Shown here: piece after piece, positions 51,090 through 58,269 of the stretch
Numbering within the stretch: the first letter of the stretch is position 1
Layout of the letters: each line of letters opens with the position of its first letter
DNA from: JBKCUA01 sp046318675
GTDB taxonomy: Bacteria > Pseudomonadota > Alphaproteobacteria > JAJTHO01
Reading direction: 5' to 3'
NCBI GenBank assembly: GCA_046318675.1
Contig: JBKCUA010000033.1
Span: forward strand, 62,001 to 126,000
Length of the DNA stretch: 64,000 bases
Position numbers and translations under genes: made by a program
The notes under the pieces: model-generated
Told to the model about the DNA's origin: nothing
The model's database searches: none
What the model saw: the letters and a program-made list of their open reading frames with translations, nothing else

Positions 51090-52018
51090 CGTTCCCCTGC
51101 GGCCACATCGTTGGCTTTTTGCGGGGCTGGGATAAGTTTTCGTGCGGCTAGGAACTGGCTGAATTCCTCATACCGTTTTTTGTGCAGCGTGCGCATATCC
51201 GCCGCAAAGGTTGGCAGGGTGTCTTTCCACGCGGCGCGGTTAATGGCATCGTTGGTTTCGGGGTAGGCGGTGAAGAATGTTTCCATTGTGCCTTTTGGGT
51301 CGGTGCGAATAGCGGTCAGGGCTTGCTCCAATGCCTTGAAGAAGCGGGGCAGGCGCGGGTCATTGCTTTTATCCGTTCGGGTTAAAAAGATGAGCTCATC
51401 ATAAGCGGGTACCCCTTCGTTTTCGACCAAAAAAGCTCGGCCACGGCGGCCTTCTTTGGCAAGCTGGTGCAGCTCAAAATTTCGGTAGGCTCCAATCACT
51501 GCGTCCACTTGCCCGGACAACAGAGCCGGGGAGAGAGAAAAATTGACGTTGATGAGCTGAACATCTTTTAAGGTCAGGCCGTGTTTTTCCAAGATGGCGG
51601 ACAGCAGGGCTTCCTCCACCCCGCCGACAGAATAGCCAATCTTTTTGCCCTTTAGTTGTGCCGGGGAGGTAATACCGCTATCCTCTAAGACCAGTAGGGT
51701 GTTCAGAGGCTGGCCAATCAGGGTGCCGATGCGGCGCAGGGGAAGTCCCTCGGCCACTTGAAGGTGGAGTTGCGGTTGATATCCCAGAGCAATATCTACC
51801 TTACCGGCGGCGGCCAGCTTGGGCGGATCGTTGGGATCGCCGGGCTGCTGTAGGGTGACGTCGAGACCTTGCTGAGCAAAGAACCCCTTTTCTTTTGCAA
51901 TTACTAACGGCGCGTGATCCGGATTGACGAACCAGTCCAGCATCACGGTGAGTTTATCGGCGGCTAGGCTGGGGGTGCTGGTGAGGCAGAACATCGCGAG
52001 TAGAAGTTTTTTTAACAT
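51086..52018 (-). CDS. thiY: ABC transporter substrate-binding protein, ThiY/NMT1 type
   Basis: A 310-residue periplasmic protein with a signal peptide (KLLLAMFCLTSTPSLAA). The NMT1/THI5-like fold includes LDWFVNPDHAPLVIAKEKGF and LGYQPQLHLQVAEGLPLRRI, typical of proteins binding thiamine pyrimidine precursors. The position behind a TPP riboswitch supports a role in pyrimidine (HMP or FAMP) uptake for thiamine synthesis. Confidence 0.88.
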   Translation of the reverse strand: MLKKLLLAMFCLTSTPSLAADKLTVMLDWFVNPDHAPLVIAKEKGFFAQQGLDVTLQQPGDPNDPPKLAAAGKVDIALGYQPQLHLQVAEGLPLRRIGTLIGQPLNTLLVLEDSGITSPAQLKGKKIGYSVGGVEEALLSAILEKHGLTLKDVQLINVNFSLSPALLSGQVDAVIGAYRNFELHQLAKEGRRGRAFLVENEGVPAYDELIFLTRTDKSNDPRLPRFFKALEQALTAIRTDPKGTMETFFTAYPETNDAINRAAWKDTLPTFAADMRTLHKKRYEEFSQFLAARKLIPAPQKANDVAAGER

Positions 52019-52031
52019 AGTACATCTCCTA

Positions 52032-52790
52032 TTATAATAGACGGGTGTCAGGGGTGTGGCGGCGTAAGGTATGTAACGTCATGCTGACAGCGGCGTACAG
52101 GCTAAGACTTACCAGCGACAGGCAGGCCAGGGCGGCAAACATCATATCGGTGCGTAACCTCCCGTTGGCCTGGAGCATGAGGTAGCCCAGCCCCTCACTC
52201 GATCCGACCCATTCCCCCAGCACAGCCCCTAGCGGCGCAAACACCGCCGCCATTTTTAACGCAGGGGTTAAAACCGGCAGGGCGGCGGGCAGTAACACCC
52301 GCCCCCACAACGGCCAGAAGGGCGTGTTGACACTGGCGGCAAAATCCACATAGGGCTGGGGCACCTGGCGCAGTCCCTCCCACGTCCCTAAAATTAGAGG
52401 AAAACAGGTAATAAGAACGGCGCAGGCGATCTTGCTGGGCGCGCCATACCCCAGCCACAGCACCAGCAGCGGTGCCAGCGCAAACAACGGCATGACCTGC
52501 ATCACCAGCAGCGGTCCGAGCACCACCCGCCGCACGCCTTTGGAATAATACAACAATCCTCCTATGATCAGGCCGAGGCTAGCGGACAGCAGCAGAGTGG
52601 CGACCATCACGGCCACGGTGGCTAACGCATGATGGGCGAGCAGTGTGTGCTCTTTAATAAGGGCCTCCAGCACCCGTCCCGGCGTGGGCAACAGGTACGG
52701 CGGCGGGCTAAACACGGCGACAATCACCCACCACAGGGCAATCAGCCCCGCGCCCGTCAACGCCCCTTCGCGCACTATTCGCTTCACCAA
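52032..52790 (-). CDS. thiX: ABC transporter permease, ThiX type
   Basis: A 252-residue inner-membrane permease with six or so spans and the ABC-contact EAA-type loop (GTWEGLRQVPQPYVDFAASV). It starts at TTG 52790 (or GTG 52787) with AAAGGA 6-7 bases before, directly behind a TPP riboswitch. The ATPase partner (ThiZ) is not in the operon. Only permease and binding protein are found. Confidence 0.87.
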   Translation of the reverse strand: MVKRIVREGALTGAGLIALWWVIVAVFSPPPYLLPTPGRVLEALIKEHTLLAHHALATVAVMVATLLLSASLGLIIGGLLYYSKGVRRVVLGPLLVMQVMPLFALAPLLVLWLGYGAPSKIACAVLITCFPLILGTWEGLRQVPQPYVDFAASVNTPFWPLWGRVLLPAALPVLTPALKMAAVFAPLGAVLGEWVGSSEGLGYLMLQANGRLRTDMMFAALACLSLVSLSLYAAVSMTLHTLRRHTPDTRLL

Positions 52791-52799
52791 TGCCGTCCT

Positions 52800-52885
52800 T
52801 TCGCCGGGATGAGCCGGATCAAGTTCAATGGGTCGCGGTGCTGGGGTTAGCGCCGCCTCTCAGCCCGAAGGCTCCCCACGGTGAA
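52800..52885 (-). promoter_or_regulatory. TPP (THI-box) riboswitch
   Basis: On the minus strand the aptamer reads GGGGAGCC, CTGAGAG, then ACCC, TTGAACTTGATCCGGCTCAT and CCCGGCG. The CTGAGA and TTGAACTTGATCC...AT elements are the pyrimidine- and diphosphate-binding parts of the THI box. The thiX ribosome binding site lies just 3' of the aptamer, and no terminator hairpin is seen. Control is therefore probably translational, off when thiamine diphosphate is plentiful. Confidence 0.93.
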
Positions 52886-52925
52886 AGGAGGGTAGGGGGA
52901 GGGGAGAGGGGTGTCAAGGTGGGGA

Positions 52926-53720
52926 TTATATTCGGGATTGAGCTGCATGAATGGCGTGTATTCTTTCTGTAATGAGGATGATTCCATCGACAGAAGGATT
53001 ATCGGTGGCTTCTGCTCCTTCAACAAATGTTGTTTGACCGGCCATTGTGCCTTGTTCGTTCTTCAGTTGTTGCAATTCTTTATATTCAAAAGGATGGTAG
53101 GAGGTCGCCACAACGGAAGGTGGTTGGCTACTGTTTGGTAGAGTCTTCCTTGAATCATAGTGAATAAACTGGTGCGTTGTGCCTTTTTCAATCGAAACTT
53201 CAACGGCAAGGCCGTTAGGGACTTCATAGACATACAATGTCGCTTCATCGTCTGTGATAGTAAATGGCTTGCCAAGTGTATCTTTTGTAGTGATGGGTTC
53301 TTTTGATAAAATAAAGAAACCTGATCCTGCCCCTACTTCTGCGGTTGCATCAAAAGTCGGAAAGATGACAAGGCGGCGGTTTATTTCTTTGTTTGATTCT
53401 GGATCCCCATAAGGGTGTGTGTGTATTCCGGCGGCTTCATTGTCGGAGAGCGCACTGTTGGCAAAATGCATCAGGTAGTAGTTGCCTGAAGTTTTTAGTA
53501 CTTCTGCAGCAACGTCAGAGGTTAGTATCCCTCCAGGATTGGCCTGCAATACTGTTCCTTCCGCGAAAGCCTGTTGTTGTTGTGTGACAAAAAGCCTCTC
53601 GTTGTTTGAGGTGTCTGTGCCTGGGTAGGTTGGATCGCTGATGCGGTTGGTAATAAAATTGTTTACTGATCTGTTTGTCTCTGGAGTGGTGTTGCAAAAA
53701 GGACGTACATATAATGTCAT
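52926..53720 (-). CDS. Hypothetical protein, 264 aa
   Basis: I do not recognise this protein. It is soluble and beta-rich, with a block AAGIHTHPYGDPESNKEINR and a later HQFIHYDSRKT that give a cupin-like look (spaced His residues), but metal binding is not proved. The ATG at 53720 was chosen (a second Met precedes it). It follows the 96-residue gene by 46 bp, and both are divergent from a TrmB-like regulator. Confidence 0.6.
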   Translation of the reverse strand: MTLYVRPFCNTTPETNRSVNNFITNRISDPTYPGTDTSNNERLFVTQQQQAFAEGTVLQANPGGILTSDVAAEVLKTSGNYYLMHFANSALSDNEAAGIHTHPYGDPESNKEINRRLVIFPTFDATAEVGAGSGFFILSKEPITTKDTLGKPFTITDDEATLYVYEVPNGLAVEVSIEKGTTHQFIHYDSRKTLPNSSQPPSVVATSYHPFEYKELQQLKNEQGTMAGQTTFVEGAEATDNPSVDGIILITERIHAIHAAQSRI

Positions 53721-53766
53721 CACAAAAGCTCACATAAGGGTTTCAGTAACATATCTTTGCAATCTT

Positions 53767-54057
53767 TTACGCCGCTGCCGTATTTAACATCTCATCCAAT
53801 GCCGCGTAAATTCTCATGACAATAGTGTCTTTTTGTTTCTGGCATAAAGACATCCAAGCATCTTCGGTGAGTTCAGGTAGGGGTGTGGGCAGCATGGGCG
53901 ATAGCACCTCCGTAAAAAGAAATTTTAGTTCGAGCCGATGCAGCCAAGCATTGGCCTGTCCTGCGGGGATTGCCTGACGTAAATAGCGTTGGGTGTCTTG
54001 CCAGGCCAAGTACATTGCGTTGGTAAAATCCTCAAAGGTCGTTAGAGATGTTTTCAT
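53767..54057 (-). CDS. Small hypothetical protein, 96 aa
   Basis: I do not recognise this small helical protein (LTTFEDFTNAMYLAWQDTQR, then ELTEDAWMSLCQKQKDTIVM). It is probably co-transcribed with the 264-residue gene. AAGGAT lies 7 bases before the ATG on the minus strand. It is divergent from the TrmB-like regulator, sharing a palindrome in the intergenic region. Confidence 0.6.
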   Translation of the reverse strand: MKTSLTTFEDFTNAMYLAWQDTQRYLRQAIPAGQANAWLHRLELKFLFTEVLSPMLPTPLPELTEDAWMSLCQKQKDTIVMRIYAALDEMLNTAAA

Positions 54058-54130
54058 ATATATCCTTTATGTGCTCTAAAGTAAAATTAAATTACAAATA
54101 AAATATCATAAAAGAAATATTTTGACATAC

Positions 54131-54148
54131 TGTCGAAACACTTCGACA
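54131..54148. promoter_or_regulatory. Palindromic operator candidate
   Basis: A perfect 7-bp inverted repeat, TGTCGAA (54131-54137) and TTCGACA (54142-54148), with a 4-base spacer. It lies 26 bp before the TrmB-like gene and between the divergent transcripts. TTGACA at 54122-54127 sits beside it as a possible -35 box. Confidence 0.6.
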
Positions 54149-54173
54149 ACACTTATCCTGTAAAAGGCTTCTT

Positions 54174-54983
54174 ATGCTTGTTTCCGCTTTTAAAACATTG
54201 GGCTTACAGGAAGAGGATGCACGGTTGTACCGCAGCTTGCTGGAAGAAGGCGCGGCAACGGCGGGGGAGCTGGCCAAGCGCACGGGGCTGGTGCGGACGA
54301 CGTTGTACAACACGTTGCAGCGGCTGACGGCGGCGGGGGTGATCAAGCGCAGCCTGCGCCACGGGGTGCGTACCTTTACCGCCGCCCCGCCCCGGCAGAT
54401 TGGGGAGTTGCTCGCCCGGAGGCAGCAGGAATTTGCCCAGCAACACCAGCGGTTTGAAGAGTTTCTGCCGACGCTGGAATCTATGGCGGCGGACCACCGC
54501 GCCAGCCTGCCGAAGTTTGAGCTGTTTGAGGGCCGCGACGGCGTGCGCAACGTGTTTCAGGAAATCCTGAATTACCGCAACATTACCACCTATACCATCT
54601 GGCCGGTGCGGAGCATGATTGCCATCCTCAGCCCGGAATACCTCACCTGGCATAATAAGGAGCGCATTAACAATAACGTCTGGCTCAAGTCTATCTGGCC
54701 GCCGAGTCAGGCGATTAATCTGAAAGACAGCCCTTTCATGGGAGTGGGGGAAGCCTTTAAACGCCACACTTACATGGGGCCGCCGTCGCTGGACGCGACC
54801 ATGGGCTTTTGGATTTATGGCGATAACGTGGCGTTTTTATCGTCGCTTAAAGAAAGTTACGGTTTTGTAGTGCGTAGCAGCGAGTTGGTTAAAACCTTGC
54901 ATTCATTGTGGAAAATTGTGCTTGAGTATTCGACGCCGCTGAAGGGAGATGACGAGGATACGAAAGATTTTTTTCTTCTTTAA
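54174..54983 (+). CDS. TrmB-family transcriptional regulator
   Basis: A 269-residue regulator. The N-terminal winged helix (FKTLGLQEEDARLYRSLLEE, then TAGELAKRTGLVRTTLYNTL) is typical of TrmB. A helical linker and a C-terminal effector-binding domain (FEGRDGVRNVFQEILNY; GFWIYGDNVAFLSSLKESYG) follow, similar to the PLD-like sugar-sensing region of the family. It probably controls itself and the divergent hypothetical pair through the palindrome at 54131. The ligand is unknown. Confidence 0.85.
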   Translation: MLVSAFKTLGLQEEDARLYRSLLEEGAATAGELAKRTGLVRTTLYNTLQRLTAAGVIKRSLRHGVRTFTAAPPRQIGELLARRQQEFAQQHQRFEEFLPTLESMAADHRASLPKFELFEGRDGVRNVFQEILNYRNITTYTIWPVRSMIAILSPEYLTWHNKERINNNVWLKSIWPPSQAINLKDSPFMGVGEAFKRHTYMGPPSLDATMGFWIYGDNVAFLSSLKESYGFVVRSSELVKTLHSLWKIVLEYSTPLKGDDEDTKDFFLL

Positions 54984-54990
54984 TGGTGCC

Positions 54991-55422
54991 CTAAAGCCCC
55001 TCATCCCTGCGATACCTTACCAATGCTTGTTCATCCCGCAAGCTGTCTTCGGTGCGTTCTTTTTTGTACGCCTTCTGCTGCTGGCGTTCGGCGTGGGTAA
55101 TTTCAAAGCGCTTAAGATCTTGAAACAAATCCTTCATCTCATTAGTTAGGTTTAAAATTTCCGTATCCACATGATCAATAGATTCCATTAAAGTGGCTCG
55201 GCGTTCCGCCACGGCTTTTTTATAAATGGTAAAAGTATAGCTTGCCCCTTCGGATTGTTGGGCGATCGCCAATTCTTTGGTAAACTCTTCTTCTAATCGT
55301 CGTAACGATGTGCTTAGATTAGCTACTACATCGTGTAGCTCGGCTAGCTTACGCTGCTTCTCATCCAATTGAAATTGATGCAATCGTATTAAGGTCGGAA
55401 GGCTTTTTGATGACGCGCTCAT
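54991..55422 (-). CDS. fliJ: Flagellar export chaperone FliJ
   Basis: A 143-residue coiled-coil protein (heptads in FQLDEKQRKLAELHDVVANL and throughout). FliJ sits in the FliI hexamer and couples it to FlhA. Assignment rests on the coiled-coil, size and position directly after fliI, overlapping by ATGA. Confidence 0.85.
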   Translation of the reverse strand: MSASSKSLPTLIRLHQFQLDEKQRKLAELHDVVANLSTSLRRLEEEFTKELAIAQQSEGASYTFTIYKKAVAERRATLMESIDHVDTEILNLTNEMKDLFQDLKRFEITHAERQQQKAYKKERTEDSLRDEQALVRYRRDEGL

Positions 55423-56756
55423 GATGTCTTGCTTTCAAGAGCTGTAGTAAGGCGGCTATAATCCCCATGCAAATTCCCACGTTCGTGCATTGCTTGGCTG
55501 ATAAAAGCCTCCACCGCCGGATAATAATCAATCGCCTCATCCACGGCGGCATCGCTGCCGCGCCGATAGGCTCCTAGACGAATCAACTCTGCCATATTTT
55601 CATAAACGGAGAGTAAACGCCGGGCTTTTTGCACCACGGCGTTTTCCGAAACAGTGTTGCAGTCGGGCATCGTTCGGCTGACGCTACGCAGAATATTAAT
55701 AGCCGGAAACCGCCCACGTTCGGCGATAGCACGATCAAGAACAATATGCCCGTCTAGAATCCCGCGCACGGCATCGGCAATCGGCTCATTCGTATCATCG
55801 CCTTCCACCAGCACGGTAAAAATCCCGGTAATAGCCCCGTTTCCTGCGGGCATCGGCCCGGCTCGTTCCAGCAGCCGCGGCAGCTCGGCAAACACCGATG
55901 GCGTATATCCCTTGGTGGTCGGCGGCTCCCCCATGGCCAGCCCTATTTCCCGCATGGCCATGGCAAAGCGAGTGACAGAGTCCATGAGGCAGAGAACGTG
56001 CTTACCCTCACGGCTGAAATACTCGGCGACGCTGAGGGTTAAATACGCGGCTTGGCGGCGCATCAGGGGCGATTCATCTCCGGTAGCCACCACCAGCACG
56101 CTTTTTTTCAGGCCCTCTTCGCCTAAGTCATCTTCAATAAATTCCTGCACCTCACGGCCACGCTCACCGATGAGGCCAATAACGATGACATCAGCGTCCG
56201 TGTACCTAGCCAACATGGACAGCAAGGTCGATTTTCCCACGCCACTGCCGGAGAAAATCCCCATCCGCTGGCCTTCGCACAAGCTAAGGAAGGTGTTAAT
56301 CGCCCGCACGCCGGTATCGATTTTTTTGCCCACCCGTTGCCGGGCGTGGGCCGGGGGCGGCGCGCCATTAAGGAAAATACTGTGGTTGCCCTGGGGCAGG
56401 CCGCCCTTGCCATCAATAGGATCGGCAAAGGCATTGATGACCCGGCCTAGCCAGCCGTCGTGGGGCTGAATCGTTGGGCGAGCGTGCTGGATAAAGGCCT
56501 TACAGCCCACGCCAATCCCCTGCGTTCCGGCAAAGGGCATAGCCACGGCTCGCCCGGCCCGAAAGCCGATGACCTCACAGGCAATATAGGTCTTATCAAT
56601 GGTCTGAATCATGCAGCGATCGCCGATGGTCAGTGCCCGCTGTACCCCGGTAATCTCCACCAGCATCCCAAGCACCCCGGCCACCTTGCCGTAAAACTCC
56701 GTTGGCCGAATTTGGGCCACGTCGCGCTCAAAGGATTCTAAAGGGGACAGTGTCAT
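55419..56756 (-). CDS. fliI: Flagellum-specific ATP synthase FliI
   Basis: A 445-residue ATPase energising flagellar export. The Walker A motif is GIFSGSGVGKSTLLSM, GLIGERGREVQEFIEDDLGE is the family signature and VLCLMDSVTRFAMAMREIGL holds the Walker B region. The C-terminal helical domain binds export chaperones. It is expressed with fliJ, and FliH lies in the fliF operon. Confidence 0.97.
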   Translation of the reverse strand: MTLSPLESFERDVAQIRPTEFYGKVAGVLGMLVEITGVQRALTIGDRCMIQTIDKTYIACEVIGFRAGRAVAMPFAGTQGIGVGCKAFIQHARPTIQPHDGWLGRVINAFADPIDGKGGLPQGNHSIFLNGAPPPAHARQRVGKKIDTGVRAINTFLSLCEGQRMGIFSGSGVGKSTLLSMLARYTDADVIVIGLIGERGREVQEFIEDDLGEEGLKKSVLVVATGDESPLMRRQAAYLTLSVAEYFSREGKHVLCLMDSVTRFAMAMREIGLAMGEPPTTKGYTPSVFAELPRLLERAGPMPAGNGAITGIFTVLVEGDDTNEPIADAVRGILDGHIVLDRAIAERGRFPAINILRSVSRTMPDCNTVSENAVVQKARRLLSVYENMAELIRLGAYRRGSDAAVDEAIDYYPAVEAFISQAMHERGNLHGDYSRLTTALESKTS

Positions 56757-56979
56757 GCCCTAGCAATACGGGGCAAATAGTTAACAGAAGGTTGGCGCAG
56801 GTATCCTTGTAAATCGGGTGTCAGACGGACGATGTGCAAGGATGTTTTTTGGTGCAATGTTCTTTAGGCAAAAGAAATTTTTTCTTGACAGAAAAATTTT
56901 TTGAATTGTGATTACAGGCACAGGCACAGGGCTATAAATTTGACATAAATCTAACACATCACCCAAGGAGATCGTGTTT

Positions 56980-57483
56980 ATGTCAAAAGTTCAAAACGTC
57001 ATCGGTTTAAGTTTCGCCACTGCTGCATTAATGTATGTAGGCGGATGCAACTCCAATCTTGATACTCCTGCTCCATCGCCAGAACCTACTCCTTCCGTAT
57101 CAGTGATACCATCTCCAAAGCCAACACCACTAACATGCATTATTTCAGAAGAAACGGGGGAAAAATGGATACGGATAGCAGAAGAGTCTGCCACTCGATA
57201 CAACAGCCTTTCATCAAAAGAAAAACAAAGCTTTACATCACAAGCATACCTCACTTTAAAAGACGGAGGAAAGGCTCTTATTGTTCCTTATTATCCTCGC
57301 AGTACCACAAAGTTTGCAGTTGTTTTGGAATCACGCAATGGGGAAAAAACTATTGTTGATTTTGGGACTAACGAGACTCAAACGTTTGTTACACAACCAC
57401 TTCAAGGGATGCCAAAGCCAAATCCACATGATTTTCAGGCACTCTGTATGGAACTTAAAAACCTAAAATCAATGCAACGTTAA
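56980..57483 (+). CDS. Hypothetical lipoprotein, 167 aa
   Basis: A predicted lipoprotein with signal peptide VIGLSFATAALMYVGGCNSN (lipobox VGGC), a Pro/Ser-rich spacer (PAPSPEPTPSVSVIPSPKPT) and a small domain of unknown type (LTLKDGGKALIVPYYPRSTT). I do not recognise the domain. The ATG at 56980 is 9 bases after AAGGAG. A GTG two codons earlier is an alternative. A strong terminator follows, so the gene is probably monocistronic. Confidence 0.7.
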   Translation: MSKVQNVIGLSFATAALMYVGGCNSNLDTPAPSPEPTPSVSVIPSPKPTPLTCIISEETGEKWIRIAEESATRYNSLSSKEKQSFTSQAYLTLKDGGKALIVPYYPRSTTKFAVVLESRNGEKTIVDFGTNETQTFVTQPLQGMPKPNPHDFQALCMELKNLKSMQR

Positions 57484-57497
57484 ACGCCAGCACCCTC

Positions 57498-57529
57498 AAA
57501 AAGCCTGCTTTTTCAAAGCAGGCTTTTTT
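57498..57529 (+). terminator. Strong rho-independent terminator
   Basis: A 14-bp perfect stem (57498-57511 with 57515-57528) with a 3-base loop ends in a T-run. It ends the lipoprotein gene. The right arm from 57520 also forms the start of the uvrA-derived repeat described separately. Confidence 0.88.
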
Positions 57530-57580
57530 CTACCATTCTTCTTCTCCCCCAACACCTTCCCCAGATACCGCGCTGTTTAC
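57520..57580 (-). repeat. Displaced copy of the uvrA 3' end
   Basis: These 61 bp align without gaps to 58294-58354, inside uvrA, with 7 mismatches by my count. The central 35 bp are identical. In minus orientation they correspond to the codons for about ARYLGKVLGEKKVERKKP of UvrA, but here the frame is not part of a gene. The two copies flank the vapBC module. Confidence 0.85.
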
Positions 57581-57642
57581 TAGGCACCTACATTACCGCA
57601 GCACGAAATTGACTTTTAACATGTTTATGCTAGCATCACCTC

Positions 57643-57873
57643 ATGTTGCATGTGTCGCTTCCTGACGCGATTGCGCTGCCGCTATTGTCTCTGGCGCGGA
57701 CGCGAAATATACCACCGGAACAGTTGGTGTGCGAAACCATGCAGGAGTTGCTTCACCAAGAAACACCCCCCGCCCGTCGTTTAAATTTATGGAAAGACAA
57801 AGGGTATTGGCTTGCTGACGATATTGATGCGCCGTTGCCCGATGATGTGACAAAAGCGTTTTACGGCGAATGA
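57643..57873 (+). CDS. vapB: VapB-type antitoxin (DUF2281-like)
   Basis: A 76-residue protein starting MLHVSLPDAIALPLLSLART, likely the antitoxin that binds and neutralises the PIN toxin encoded next. The C-terminal half (RLNLWKDKGYWLADDIDAPL) is the toxin-wrapping tail typical of DUF2281 antitoxins. It overlaps vapC by 4 bp. Autorepression is usual but no operator was assigned. Confidence 0.8.
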   Translation: MLHVSLPDAIALPLLSLARTRNIPPEQLVCETMQELLHQETPPARRLNLWKDKGYWLADDIDAPLPDDVTKAFYGE

Positions 57874-58250
57874 ACGGGTATTTATTGGATACCCACATTT
57901 TCCTGTGGGCCATGCTGGCTGATGAAAAAATTGTCGCGCCTGTACAGGCGATCCTGAAAAATCCACAAATACCCATTTTCGTCAGCATTGTAAGCGCATG
58001 GGAAATTTCCCTGAAACGCTCTCTTGGTAAACTGCATGTCACCACGGAGATTGAGGACGCTATCGCCGCCGCTGGCTTTCAACCCTTACTCCTAAAATTC
58101 AACCATATACGGCAGCTTGACACCCTACCCCTGCATCACCGCGATCCCTTCGATCGGATGCTTATTGCGCAAGCAAAAAGCGAGTCCTTAACGTTGATAA
58201 CAAACGATAAACTTATATTACAATATGATGCAACTTGCCTTCAGGGCTAA
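57870..58250 (+). CDS. vapC: VapC-type PIN-domain toxin ribonuclease
   Basis: A 126-residue PIN-domain ribonuclease. The acidic residues are in YLLDTHIFLWAM (Asp), SAWEISLKRSLGKL (Glu) and HRDPFDRMLIAQA (Asp), with the final one in LITNDKLI. All four are present. It is of the type II toxin-antitoxin class with DUF2281-like antitoxins, which usually cleave tRNA or other RNA. It ends 19 bp before the convergent uvrA stop. Confidence 0.9.
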   Translation: MNGYLLDTHIFLWAMLADEKIVAPVQAILKNPQIPIFVSIVSAWEISLKRSLGKLHVTTEIEDAIAAAGFQPLLLKFNHIRQLDTLPLHHRDPFDRMLIAQAKSESLTLITNDKLILQYDATCLQG

Positions 58251-58269
58251 AAAACACACTTTCAACACA

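Noticed and set aside
55654..56469. 271-codon plus-strand ORF antisense to fliI
   Set aside because: Shadow of the conserved fliI gene, Ser/Arg/Pro-rich, with no domain.
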